A stretch of 15,655 nt of DNA from assembly GCA_003240775.1 (NCBI GenBank), contig QFNI01000074.1:1-15655 (forward strand). The letters run 5' to 3'. The position numbers and the translations under genes were made by a program. Numbering within the stretch: the stretch's first letter is position 1; each line of letters begins with the position of its first letter. This document shows positions 1 to 8,100 of this stretch, piece after piece. This stretch comes from Mesorhizobium amorphae (GTDB lineage Bacteria > Pseudomonadota > Alphaproteobacteria > Rhizobiales > Rhizobiaceae). A model generated the notes under the pieces. The model was not told the DNA's origin. It saw only the letters and a program-made list of their open reading frames with translations, and did not search any database.

Positions 1-87
1 CCGCGCCAGCGCCAGATCCTCCTCGGTGACGTTGGTGACGCTTTCGACGAGGAGATCGAGATCGGAACCGGGCGCGGTGTCGCTCAT
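1..87 (-). CDS. Partial CDS, N-terminus of unrecognised protein
   Basis: The first 29 codons of a minus-strand gene are visible and the rest lies beyond the left edge. The ATG (complement of 85-87) overlaps the primase stop as ATGA, which points to translational coupling, and an AGGAG Shine-Dalgarno sits about 8 bases before it inside the end of the primase gene. The visible peptide begins MSDTAPGSDLDLL and is acidic, without a signal peptide or a membrane segment. No family can be assigned from so short a piece. Its position makes it a likely partner in the same transcript as the primase. Confidence 0.55.
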   Translation of the reverse strand, partial: MSDTAPGSDLDLLVESVTNVTEEDLALAR

Positions 88-1406
88 GACGGGCTCTCCT
101 GGAAGCAAGAGGGGCCGGCTTCGGCCTCTGATGCAGAATGACTTTCAGCAACCGGGTCAACCCTTTCCGGAGAAGGGGAAAACTCATATGCTGGGATGAT
201 CATTCTGGCACGAATCTCGTCCGCGGTCCAGCCTTCTTCGACGGCGTCAGCGCCGTCCCACCCCTTCTCGGCGCCGGCCGGCGCCTCCGGGGTGATGCGG
301 AAACTGACCCCAACCGGGACGCCCCAACGGGCAAGATCTCGTGACGCCGCGAGCGAGACCCGCATCATCATGAGCTCCCGCGTATCGACGCTCACCCCGT
401 CCTTGCGGACGAGAACGCCGTCGTTGTCGGGCCAGACCGTCATCTCGACGGACCCGATGCCCGCCTCGGCGCAGGCCTCGGCCAGCATCGTCCAGTCGGC
501 GTAGATGCATGATTCGCTGCCGCCGAGGAAGGAGACCACCAGCGGATCGTCAGGCGCGGTCAGAACCGCCGAGAGCCGGTCGACGCACTTCTCCCCCTCG
601 ACGACAAGCACCCTGCCGCCGTTCTCCCGCAACCGGGAGATCGCGTCCCCCATGCCGTAGAGGGGCTTGCGCATGCGCGCCTGGCCGTCGGCCTGACGCC
701 AGCAGAGGCCGTTGCGGACCATGTGCTCCGGCGTGCCCGGGCAGGCGGGCAGGGTCATGACCTGGCGGAAGGACTTCTTCCCCCGCTTCGCGTCAAGCAC
801 GCGGAGAACCATGAGCAGCGGCCAGCCGTCAAGGTCGCGATAGACGTGAACCATCTCGGGAACGGCGCGCCAGGGGCGGCCGCCCCGGGTAACGGGCGGC
901 ATGTATCGGAACGTCTGCCCCGCGATCGCGGGCCGGAAACCGCGCGGGACCCGGACGCCCATCCGCTCCCCGAGATCGCAGTCCGGGGCCATGACCACGG
1001 GCATGGGCTGCGCCGCCGGGGCCCGCCTCGGCGCCGCGGAAGGCCGCCACGACGACCCCCCGCGATACTCCGCGAACCCCTTCGGCGGCGCCTTCCCGAG
1101 CAGCGACGCCAGCATGAGAATCGCCTGCCGCGGATCGGACACGCCCTGGTGCTCGCGCATGAACTTCATGACGTTGCCGGACGCGCCGCAGCCGTTCGTG
1201 AAGCAGCGATAACCCTTTCCGGGCTGGACGCTGAAGCTCGGGTTCCTCTCCTCGTGGAATGGGCAGCAGCACATGACGTAGCCCGCGTGCTCGACGAACC
1301 GGGCGCCGGTCAGTCGCGAGATGATCTCGGGGAGGGACTCGCTCGCCTCCCGGAACACCTCATCGCGCCACGCGGACCAAGAACCGTAGCTGATCTTCCC
1401 GGCCAA
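84..1406 (-). CDS. DNA primase, CHC2 zinc finger plus Toprim domain
   Basis: This 440-residue protein is a DnaG-type primase of the plasmid/phage kind, expected to make short RNA primers on single-stranded DNA. Near the N-terminus it has the zinc-binding signature C48-P-F-H51, followed by NPSF, then C68 and C73. A Toprim catalytic core follows: the acidic VVEGEK motif has E270, and the second motif WPDNDG supplies D327 and D329, the expected metal ligands. The C-terminal KGWDGADAVEEGW (381-393) resembles a segment common in mobile-element primases. There is no helicase-binding domain as in chromosomal DnaG, and the protein is shorter than DnaG (about 600 residues). The start is TTG, with GAGGGGG seven bases upstream; no in-frame ATG gives an intact zinc finger. 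In conjugative plasmids such primases act on the transferred strand, and linkage to transfer genes suggests that role here. A primase role is well supported; transfer to the recipient is inferred. Confidence 0.9.
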   Translation of the reverse strand: MAGKISYGSWSAWRDEVFREASESLPEIISRLTGARFVEHAGYVMCCCPFHEERNPSFSVQPGKGYRCFTNGCGASGNVMKFMREHQGVSDPRQAILMLASLLGKAPPKGFAEYRGGSSWRPSAAPRRAPAAQPMPVVMAPDCDLGERMGVRVPRGFRPAIAGQTFRYMPPVTRGGRPWRAVPEMVHVYRDLDGWPLLMVLRVLDAKRGKKSFRQVMTLPACPGTPEHMVRNGLCWRQADGQARMRKPLYGMGDAISRLRENGGRVLVVEGEKCVDRLSAVLTAPDDPLVVSFLGGSESCIYADWTMLAEACAEAGIGSVEMTVWPDNDGVLVRKDGVSVDTRELMMMRVSLAASRDLARWGVPVGVSFRITPEAPAGAEKGWDGADAVEEGWTADEIRARMIIPAYEFSPSPERVDPVAESHSASEAEAGPSCFQESPS

Positions 1407-1486
1407 GACAAAGCCCCCTCATCCGCGCGCAACGCGCAGAATGCCACGCGCCGGGGAAGACGGCAACAGGCGGGCGAGACCTGACG

Positions 1487-1517
1487 AAAAAGGGGCGGCC
1501 CGGAGGCCGCCCCTTTT
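1487..1517 (-). terminator. Strong intrinsic terminator downstream of small membrane protein gene
   Basis: A perfect 9-bp GC-rich stem (1492-1500 paired with 1505-1513) has a four-base loop. It is flanked by A5 on the left and T4 on the right. Read on the minus strand, the stem is followed by five T residues, and it lies 26 bases after the stop of the 1543-1947 gene, so it should end that transcript before the primase gene. It would also work in the plus direction, where it could block read-in towards 1543. Confidence 0.88.
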
Positions 1518-1542
1518 CCCGTTCGCAGATGATCGCCGGCGA

Positions 1543-1947
1543 TCACTTGAGCTGGTTGAACCCCTTCGACGAGCCCAGTTCGGCGTCGTCGCCCAGAAGC
1601 GACTGAATGCCGCTTTCCGAGAACCAGCCGAAGCCCATGAGAACGACGCCGACCACGACCAGCATCGCGATCATGGCCGGCTGGGCCGAGGTCTCGTTCG
1701 GGTTGTTCTGGCGCTTGCGGGCGTTGTTCAGCCCGGCGATGGCCATCAGCGCACCGGCCGGGAAGGCCAGGAGCGTGATCGCCTTGCCCGCGGCGGTGCC
1801 GGTCGAGCCGACGTTGTCGAAGGCGTTGACGAAGATGTTGTTGCTCGACGTCGCGGCGGCCGCCGGATCGACGCACATGGCAACGAAGACCGCCGCCATC
1901 AGGGTCAGGAATACCGTCGCTCCCGCCCGGTTCGTGATTTTGCTCAT
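1543..1947 (-). CDS. Small exported two-helix membrane protein, IcmC/IcmD (TraQ/TraR)-like or pilin-like
   Basis: This 134-residue protein has an N-terminal signal peptide (about residues 1-32, ending in an AAAAT stretch). Two hydrophobic segments follow (about 57-73 and 91-109), separated by a short basic loop that contains KRQNNPNET. This layout, the length and the loop followed by a second helix match the small Dot/Icm membrane proteins IcmD/DotP and IcmC/DotE (TraR and TraQ of plasmid R64). These share topology with VirB2 pilins, so a pilin-like subunit is the alternative. The start has a clear GGAGG five bases upstream, a promoter about 65 bases upstream and its own terminator, so it is expressed as a single-gene unit, divergent from the other transfer genes. 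High expression would fit a structural subunit. Family membership is judged from topology and short motifs only. Confidence 0.68.
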   Translation of the reverse strand: MSKITNRAGATVFLTLMAAVFVAMCVDPAAAATSSNNIFVNAFDNVGSTGTAAGKAITLLAFPAGALMAIAGLNNARKRQNNPNETSAQPAMIAMLVVVGVVLMGFGWFSESGIQSLLGDDAELGSSKGFNQLK

Positions 1948-2011
1948 GGGAACCTCCGTTTGAGCCTGCGAAGCGGCGCGCGGACCCCCGCGGCCATGAC
2001 CTCGAATCGCT

Positions 2012-2039
2012 TCTATAACCGCTCCGAAGGCCGCGTCAA
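2012..2039 (-). promoter_or_regulatory. Predicted sigma70-type promoter for the small membrane protein gene
   Basis: On the minus strand, TTGACG (complement of 2034-2039) is followed after 16 bases by TATAGA (complement of 2012-2017). A single GANTC site (2004-2008) lies just downstream of the -10 element, close to the expected transcription start. This is the best promoter match seen in the divergent region. The call is from sequence only. Confidence 0.55.
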
Positions 2040-2202
2040 CGGCGGAGGATAAAAAAACAGGGCGCCGGCAGAGATGGCTCAGAAAATCGCAGGCCAGGCT
2101 CCGCCACGTAACGGAAATCGCCTCGTCCCGTAACGGGCGTAACGATTTTTTACCATATTATTCAAGAGTGTAACAACGTAACGAGGTTTCTGAAAATGTG
2201 TT

Positions 2203-2268
2203 TATGTGTGTGCGTGTGCGCGTATGCGCGTGTGCGCGTGCATGTGTGCGTATGCGCGTGTGTATACG
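2203..2268. repeat. 66-bp perfect alternating pyrimidine-purine tract (Z-DNA-prone)
   Basis: Every base from 2203 to 2268 alternates pyrimidine and purine without a break, mostly GT and GC steps with a few TA and CA steps. Inside it, 2215-2234 and 2243-2262 are a 28-bp-spaced direct repeat with 19 of 20 bases identical. Such tracts can flip to left-handed DNA under negative supercoiling. It lies directly beside the AT-rich block. Confidence 0.8.
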
Positions 2269-2269
2269 G

Positions 2270-2310
2270 GATTATTTATATTACATTGTTACAAAATAAA
2301 TAAATAATAG
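2270..2310. other. AT-rich block next to the alternating tract
   Basis: About 41 bases are composed almost wholly of A and T, with TAAATAAATAA runs, in an otherwise GC-rich window. It contains the TGTTACA heptamer at 2287-2293. It may be a DNA-unwinding element or the core of the plus-strand promoter; TTGTTA at 2286 with TAGCAT 16 bases on is a weak candidate. Confidence 0.6.
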
Positions 2311-2467
2311 CATTTTCAGTGACTTGGGGTGTAACAAATCGCGTAACAGACGTGTTGCAGGCGTTGCGGGGCCCGTTACGAGGCCCTCTTCGCCTCGCTG
2401 AAAATTCCTTGCGGAACCACGCATGAGGCCCTATCCTGCGGGCGAACCGAGAGACGAGGGACATCCC

Positions 2468-2839
2468 ATGGGGGAAACTGGCGGCACGTCCGCGGACATG
2501 AGCCTCTCCGGCCTTGCGGGAGCTGCGCGCCGGGGCGCGTGGACCCCGGAAGAACTCGTGAAGCTTCGACGCATGTGGGAGGATGACCAGTCTCTCGAGG
2601 ACATGGCGCGCAAGCTCGGCGGCCGGACGGTCAACGCCGTCAGCGTGAAGGCGGCGCGGCTTGGCCTGCCGCCGCGCCGGCGCCCCGAGGGGGAGCCTCT
2701 GGTCCGGCGGCCTGACGAGGGATACCGCGCCTGCCTCTGCTGCAGGGTGGACTTCTGGTCCCAGGGCAAGCATCATCGGATATGCGACGTCTGCAAGAGT
2801 TCCGATTCCTGGAGCTCGGGCTCCGTGTTCGGCATCTGA
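2468..2839 (+). CDS. GcrA-like DNA-binding protein with C-terminal zinc finger
   Basis: This 123-residue protein has two recognisable parts. Residues 24-67 (from AWTPEEL through LGGRTVNAVSVKAARLGL) match the helix-turn-helix region of GcrA, the alphaproteobacterial cell-cycle regulator that cooperates with sigma70 at promoters carrying methylated GANTC. Residues 89-109 hold a probable zinc site, C89xxC92 and C106xxC109, of a kind seen in small alphaproteobacterial and phage proteins. The ATG at 2468 is preferred over one at 2423 because GAGGG stands about six to ten bases before it and the extra 15 residues look unstructured. It is the first gene of the long plus-strand run and ends three bases before the icmJ-like gene, so it probably controls or responds to transfer gene expression. 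A regulator role is inferred; the fold assignment is fairly secure. Confidence 0.8.
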   Translation: MGETGGTSADMSLSGLAGAARRGAWTPEELVKLRRMWEDDQSLEDMARKLGGRTVNAVSVKAARLGLPPRRRPEGEPLVRRPDEGYRACLCCRVDFWSQGKHHRICDVCKSSDSWSSGSVFGI

Positions 2840-2842
2840 CGC

Positions 2843-3676
2843 ATGTCCTTTCTCGACACCCCCTCATCCGTCCTCAGCCTCGGCCCCCGCGGTCACGCGG
2901 CCCTGCTGCACGGCCGCCACAAGGAAGTGCAGGGTGTGATGCGCGCGGCGGACTGGACCTGCTGCAAGTGCGGCGTCCGGGTCCCCGACGCCATGGAGAT
3001 CCATCATCCGGAGGGTCATTCCCCGACCGGGAAGCTGGCGGTGATCTGCACCTTCTGCCATTACCCCGAGCATGCCGGATGGGCCGCGGGGCGGTCGCTT
3101 ATCTCCGGCATCTGGGCGCCTGACCTGTCTCAGGCCGACGTCTCGAGGTTGTGCTGGGGCGCGATCCTGGCCGGAACGCTTCTCTCGCAGGACGAGGATG
3201 ACGAGCATCAGGAGGCTTCCGCCTCCCTTGCCCGGGTCTGCGCGGACCTTGCCACGCGGGTGCGAATCGCGTCCGAGAGGGTCGGCGCCGACCTGCCGTC
3301 CTCCGTTATCGAGTCCGCGTTCAGGATCAGGGCCCAGCGGGGGAAGTCGGCGGACCTGGACAAGATGATCGACGCGCATCTCTCCCGCGTCGTGGCCGGT
3401 CTGAGGTGGGCCCCGACCGGGGTCGCCATGCCTCGGCAGATGCGACCGTGCTTCGTGTCATGGGACCTGGGCGGGATCGTCACCGTCGATGACGATGTGC
3501 GCGCCGCGGTCATTGCGGCTTCCGGCCCCGTCGGCATCGCCGCGCTGCGGGAAGAGATCTCCGGGCACATGGGCGATCTTCCGGAGCCTGAGGCGCCTGA
3601 TCCTCCCGAGTATGTCGACGATCCCGCAAGCGCCATCGGGGACATCGACTGGAGCAGCGGCATGGACGGCGTCTGA
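2843..3676 (+). CDS. icmJ/dotN: IcmJ/DotN-like coupling-complex protein (TraT of R64)
   Basis: This 277-residue protein resembles IcmJ/DotN, a zinc-binding protein with an HNH-like fold that belongs to the type IV coupling complex (with DotL and DotM) in Dot/Icm systems. It shows the paired metal motif C40xxC43 and C69xxC72, with a HHPEG (54-58) between them. The stretch after the second pair, with AGRSLISGIWAPDLSQ, parallels the family's hydrophobic loop and its conserved 'LxPELTQ..LN.LC' element. Legionella DotN is about 200 residues, and this protein has roughly 70 extra, acidic, proline-rich C-terminal residues. The start follows the upstream stop by three bases with no clear Shine-Dalgarno, so coupled translation is likely. 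Its position upstream of icmB matches the icmJ-icmB order in Legionella, although one gene intervenes here. A generic HNH-fold protein is the alternative. Confidence 0.7.
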   Translation: MSFLDTPSSVLSLGPRGHAALLHGRHKEVQGVMRAADWTCCKCGVRVPDAMEIHHPEGHSPTGKLAVICTFCHYPEHAGWAAGRSLISGIWAPDLSQADVSRLCWGAILAGTLLSQDEDDEHQEASASLARVCADLATRVRIASERVGADLPSSVIESAFRIRAQRGKSADLDKMIDAHLSRVVAGLRWAPTGVAMPRQMRPCFVSWDLGGIVTVDDDVRAAVIAASGPVGIAALREEISGHMGDLPEPEAPDPPEYVDDPASAIGDIDWSSGMDGV

Positions 3677-5103
3677 TGAGGCTGGTTTCCGTCGAGGAGA
3701 AGGACTCCGTCCGCGACGCGGCCCCGCGTCCCGCGGGCGTCCTCGTGTTCGATCGCGCCATGACGCGATGGGCCGCCGTCAGGCGCGGGGAGGACCCCAT
3801 GGAGGGTTCCGGCGCGCCGTCCTCCGGCCTGCGCGGAACCTGGGTCAACAATCTTGATTTCGACGTGTCCCAGGGGCTTTTCCCCAAGGGTTCAAGGGTC
3901 ATCATCCGCTCCTCGACGTGGTTCAGGCGCGACCTGAACGACATGCTGTCCGACTGGGGCGCCGGGCGCGCTGACCCCGTCCGCGCGGCCATGATCGGCT
4001 CGATCATCTCGGACCGGGTCTGCCGGGCGTGTCACGATCTCGTCTCGTCCTTCGGGGGCGGATCCGCCGACGCGGAGACGGATCGGATATTCCGGTCCGC
4101 CTCCCTCGCCACCGGCCTCTCCTACCTTTCGGAATCCGCCGTCGGCGCCTCGGTCCCCTCGGACGCCGGGATGCGGGAACATCTCGAGCGCGCCCTGCAG
4201 GACGGGGCGCAGACGTCCGGTGATGGCGCCCCCGGGGATCTCGTCCTGAGGTTCCGGATGCCGGCTCTCGGGCTGGCGATGTCCGCCCTGCCGGCCGGCG
4301 TCCCCGCGCCGGAAGACTGGCGCAAGGCGTTGCGTGACGAGGGGGAGTCGGAGGCGGAGTTCGTTGCCGCGGTCCGCGGGCTCGGGCTCCCGGTCCTGTG
4401 GCGCGCCATGCCGTCCCCCGACCACGCCGCCGCCCAGGCGTGGCGTTCCGCGCTTCTGGGCGCGCGCGGCGAGACGGTGCGGTCGCGATTCGTGGACGGG
4501 GAGATCGACCTCTTCGAGCCCGCCTTCGGGGCGCGGGTGGACGCGGCCCTCATCGCGTCCGGCAGCGCGCCCTGCGCGACCAGGGGGCTGCTCGACGCGC
4601 TCATCTCCAGTTTCGGCGGGCAGCGGGCGGCGGCGCTCAGCTGGAGCTTCGGCCTCCTGGCGGAGAACATCATCGCCTCCGCCCAGCGCGTCTCGCGTCG
4701 GGGCGCCAGGGCCGTTCCGTCCGAATCGGTATGGATCGCCGCGCAGGAGCGTATCGCCTGCGCCGGCGCTGCCGCCGCGATCGAGAGCGCCGGCGGCGAG
4801 GTCACGGTCATCCGCGGCGGCAGGATCACCTGCCGCGTGCCGCACGCGGCCGAGATCGTGTCCGACGTGATCTCTGCCGCGTGGGGGTCAGGGGCTCATC
4901 TTTCCGCGGGGGACGCCGCCGCGCTTCGGCGCCTGTTCCCGGACGCGCCGCCTTCCGACCGCCCCTCATGGGGCGGGCGGGACGAGGATTACCTTCTCGC
5001 GGCCGCTTCCAGCCGCGGCGACCTGGGCGGCGCGTGGGCCCTGGATTCCGTCTGCGACCGGTCGCCGCCGGATCGTGAAGAGTTCGTGCTCTCCCTTTCC
5101 TGA
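3676..5103 (+). CDS. Unknown 475-residue protein between icmJ-like and icmB
   Basis: I do not recognise this family. The start ATG overlaps the icmJ-like stop (TGATG), and the gene is followed by icmB after an 81-bp gap, so it is surely part of the operon. The protein lacks a signal peptide and obvious membrane helices and should be cytoplasmic. It is alanine- and serine-rich, with a basic tryptophan-bearing segment near residues 80-95 (IIRSSTWFRRDLNDML) and several cysteines that do not form a zinc pattern. No Walker or nuclease motif is visible. Codon usage resembles that of its neighbours. A plausible role is a coupling-complex or ATPase accessory protein acting between DotN and DotO, but this rests on position alone. 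Legionella and R64 have no gene at this place. Confidence 0.85.
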   Translation: MRLVSVEEKDSVRDAAPRPAGVLVFDRAMTRWAAVRRGEDPMEGSGAPSSGLRGTWVNNLDFDVSQGLFPKGSRVIIRSSTWFRRDLNDMLSDWGAGRADPVRAAMIGSIISDRVCRACHDLVSSFGGGSADAETDRIFRSASLATGLSYLSESAVGASVPSDAGMREHLERALQDGAQTSGDGAPGDLVLRFRMPALGLAMSALPAGVPAPEDWRKALRDEGESEAEFVAAVRGLGLPVLWRAMPSPDHAAAQAWRSALLGARGETVRSRFVDGEIDLFEPAFGARVDAALIASGSAPCATRGLLDALISSFGGQRAAALSWSFGLLAENIIASAQRVSRRGARAVPSESVWIAAQERIACAGAAAAIESAGGEVTVIRGGRITCRVPHAAEIVSDVISAAWGSGAHLSAGDAAALRRLFPDAPPSDRPSWGGRDEDYLLAAASSRGDLGGAWALDSVCDRSPPDREEFVLSLS

Positions 5104-5184
5104 AAAGAGCTTTTCCCTGACCGAAGAAGGTCGTTGCGCAGGGTTTTTCCGCATGGTAACCGGGGACCGAACAAGGGGGTAAGC

Positions 5185-8100
5185 ATGGGTTTCCTGGACG
5201 GCATCTCGGGTCTGCTCGGCGGGGGCGTGTCGCGTTCTCTCACCGATTACATCCAGATCGAGTCGATGGTCAGCGACAAGATCCTCACGATGAAGGATCA
5301 GTCGCTGCTCACCATGATCGAGATCGGCGGCTTTCTCGGCGGCGGCGGCGAGGACCGGCTCGAGGAGATCGCGAAGCTTCTCCGGGTCGACCTGTCATCG
5401 TCGCTGACCGCGCCCGGACACGCGCTCAACTTCGTTTTCCTGCGGGACCCTGACGCGTCGCGCCGGATGATCGAGCGGCAGAACGGGATCGCGCGACGCG
5501 CCGCGGCGAATTACGGCATGAACGTGGACGACATCCTTTCCGAGCGGGAGTCCGTCCTTCCCGATTTCATCACCGAGGAGCGTTGCCTGCTCTGCGTGTA
5601 TTCCCGCCCGTCCCTGATCGACGCCGACACGGCCAAGGAGGACAACAAGGTGGTGAACGCCCGCCTCGCGGCGTTGCCTCCCATGGCCGGCAACGGGGCG
5701 CAACGCCCCGGGCGGACGCTTGACTCCCTGGTCATGCGGCACGAGGCGCTGGTTTCCTCGATCTCTCGCGAGATGGCCAGGCACGATTACCTCGTCGAGG
5801 TCCTCGACGTGCCCGCGGCGTTGCGGGAGGTCCGTCTCGGGCTCGATCCGCAGGCGCGCGGCGACATCGACAACTGGTTCCCGGCACTTCCGGCGTGGGC
5901 GAAGCCGGAGGGTGACCTTCCGGCTCTCGGTCTTCGCAACCGGCTCTCTCGCGTCTTGCGCGCCCCTGATGAGCGCGGGATCATGATGTCGGGAGATCTC
6001 GGGCACCTCGGCGTCCCGACCTTCGACCGGCAGCTGAGCGGACTTGACGCGGAGCGCGTGGATCAGCGCAGCGTGCGGATCGGCAACACGACGTTTTCCG
6101 CCTTTGACCTGTCTCGCCCGTCGGAGAAGCTTCGCCCGTTCATCGAGATCGTCCGCGACATGCAGGAGCGGGCCCGCAACGTGCCCTGGCGCGCCTCGTT
6201 CCTGATCGAGTCCGGCGGCGTCCAGGCCATGTGGATGAGGCGAGCCTTCCTCGACTTCGCCTCGTGGACGAACAAGGGCCGCAACGAGGCGATTCGCGAC
6301 GCGCTGAGGATGAACGAGGAGATCGACTCCAACGTCGATACGATCGCCAGGATGCGGGTCAGCTTCTGCACCTGGGCGACCGCGGGGCAGGACGCCGAGC
6401 TTCGGCGTCGCGCGCAGATCCTGTCCGGCGCCGTGAGGCGTTGGGGCAACTGCGAGGTCGACCCGATCTCCGGCGACCAGATGGCGACGTTCATGGCGTC
6501 GGTTCCCGGCGCGACCACGGCCTCCACGGCGCCGCCGGCGGCCGGTCCGTTGACGGACATGCTGCTCATGTCGCCGATCGGCTCCCAGGCGTCTCCCTGG
6601 CCGGAGGGGTCGGTCATGTTCCGCACCCCCACGGGCAAGATCTGGTCCTACCAGCCCGGATCGAAGCTGCAGGTCCCGCAGGTCAACCTGATCGCCGGCA
6701 TCCCCGGCTCGGGCAAGTCGGTCCTCATGGCGGCGCTGAACCTCGGGACGGTCCTGTCGCAGAGCGCGATCGGCAAGAACGGGGCCATGCTGCCGCGGAT
6801 CGCGATCGCCGACGTCGGGCCGTCGTCCCGGGGCTTCATCTCGACGGTCCAGGAGGCGCTCCCGGAGCATCTCAGGCACCTGGCGGTCTTCCGCAAGCTT
6901 CGCATGTCCGCCGAGGACGGGATCAACGTGCTCGACACCTTCCTCGGGATGCGTTACCCGCTGCCGCTCGAGAAATTCTTCCAGGTCACGTTCCTCTCCC
7001 TGATCTGCGGCAACGGGAAGGACGCGGCTCCTGACGCGCTGCGCGGCCTTCTGGAGCGGACCGTTCACCGCGCCTACCTCTCCTGCCACCCCAAGTCGCC
7101 GGGGGCGAAGGAGTATGTTCGCGGGGATGACCCCGTCGTCGACGCGGCGCTCGACGACCTCGGCCTGTCGCCCGACATGACGGTCAGCGATTCGCCGGTC
7201 GCCCGCAAGACCGGCTGGTGGGACATCGTCGACAAGCTGGCCGCCGAGGGGCAGATCGCGATGGCGCAGCGGGCGCAGAGATACGCGGTCCCGACCCTGA
7301 AGGACCTCGCTTCCGTCGCGTCGAGCGATGACGACATCCAGAGCACCTACGGCACGGCCCGGATCAACGGCGAGCCGATGATCGACGTCATGATCAGGTC
7401 GCTGAACGAGGCGTTGTCGTTCTTCCCCAACCTCGGCGGCGTGACCCGTTTCGGCCTGGGGGAGGCCCGGATCGTTTCCCTGGACCTGTCGGAGGTCGCC
7501 GGCGACAAGAGCGCCGCCGGAATGCGCCAGACGGCGATCATGTATATGCTCGCCCGGCACACCTCGACCCGCGGCTATTACATGGACGAGGAGGAGTTCC
7601 GGCGCGCCGTCACCTCCGGGCACATGCCGCGCGGGTATTTCGCGATCCACAAGCGCGAGATCGAAGACAACCTGAACATCGTCAAGGTCATCTGTTACGA
7701 CGAATACCACCGCGCCAAGGACGTGTCCCAGATCGACTCCCAGCTGGTGACCGACTGCCGGGAGGGCCGCAAGTTCAAGGTCACGGTGAACGTGTCTTCA
7801 CAGTTCCCGACCGATTTCAGCGACGAGCTGATGTCGGTCTGCACCGGGTTCATCACCGCCAGCTCCGGCGGCGGCGCGGGAATCAGGCACATCGACAACG
7901 CCTTCACGCTGACCGGCGAGGACGTGCGCATCCTCTCGAACGAGCTTCGCGGCGCCTCCTCGAAGGGCTCGTCCCTCTGGGCCAGGTTCAAGATCCGGGA
8001 CAAGACGGAGGTCAGGCAGCATCTCTACCTGACGCTCGGCCCCGTCGAGCTTTGGGCGTTCTCGACGACGCCCTATGACGTCTCGCTTCGTGAGAAGCTC

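Larger units (their letters stand above)
2107..2380. repeat. Cluster of nine YGTWACR heptamers
   Basis: Nine copies of the self-complementary heptamer YGTWACR start at 2107, 2129, 2138, 2169, 2177, 2287, 2330, 2342 and 2374. Five of the nine are exactly CGTAACG or its complement CGTTACG, and the copy at 2129 sits in a longer palindrome, CCCGTAACGGG. On a random-sequence basis about one copy per 2 kb is expected, so nine in 274 bp is a strong excess. Several start-to-start distances (22, 31, 43, 32 bases) lie close to whole helical turns. They are probably binding sites for one dimeric DNA-binding protein. Confidence 0.75.
1948..2467. promoter_or_regulatory. Divergent intergenic control region or candidate origin
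   Basis: These 520 bases hold no convincing gene. From left to right they contain the minus-strand promoter and Shine-Dalgarno of the small membrane protein gene, four YGTWACR heptamers (2107-2183), a 66-bp alternating pyrimidine-purine tract (2203-2268), an AT-rich block (2270-2310) and five entries of heptamers in total on its right side and within it (2287, 2330, 2342, 2374 plus the left group's members listed separately). The mix of clustered short palindromes, a Z-DNA-prone tract and an easily melted block is what origins and multi-site operators look like. No replication initiator or relaxase gene lies nearby, so an operator for the two divergent transcription units is the simplest reading. 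The plus-strand promoter could not be placed with confidence. Confidence 0.6.

Noticed and set aside
723..1484. Plus-strand open frame opposite the primase
   Set aside because: The primase frame carries intact zinc and Toprim motifs; this frame has none and is Arg/Pro-rich.
2369..2386. Hairpin GGGCC/GGCCC around the heptamer at 2374 as a terminator
   Set aside because: The stem is only five pairs, no plus-strand gene ends before it, and no T run follows.
2423..2467. Upstream ATG of the GcrA-like gene
   Set aside because: No Shine-Dalgarno is visible before it, and the added residues have no match to the family.
5102..5115. Inverted repeat GAAAAG-AG-CTTTTC as a terminator before icmB
   Set aside because: The arms are short and AT-rich with a two-base loop and no following T run; it would not stop transcription within this operon.
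5134..5184. Upstream TTG extension of icmB
   Set aside because: A strong Shine-Dalgarno stands before ATG 5185 and the extension lacks family-like sequence.
5395..7710. Long minus-strand open frame (771 codons) opposite icmB
   Set aside because: It mirrors a certain ATPase gene in GC-rich DNA. Its translation is low in complexity, rich in Arg, Gly, Asp and His, and has no domain.
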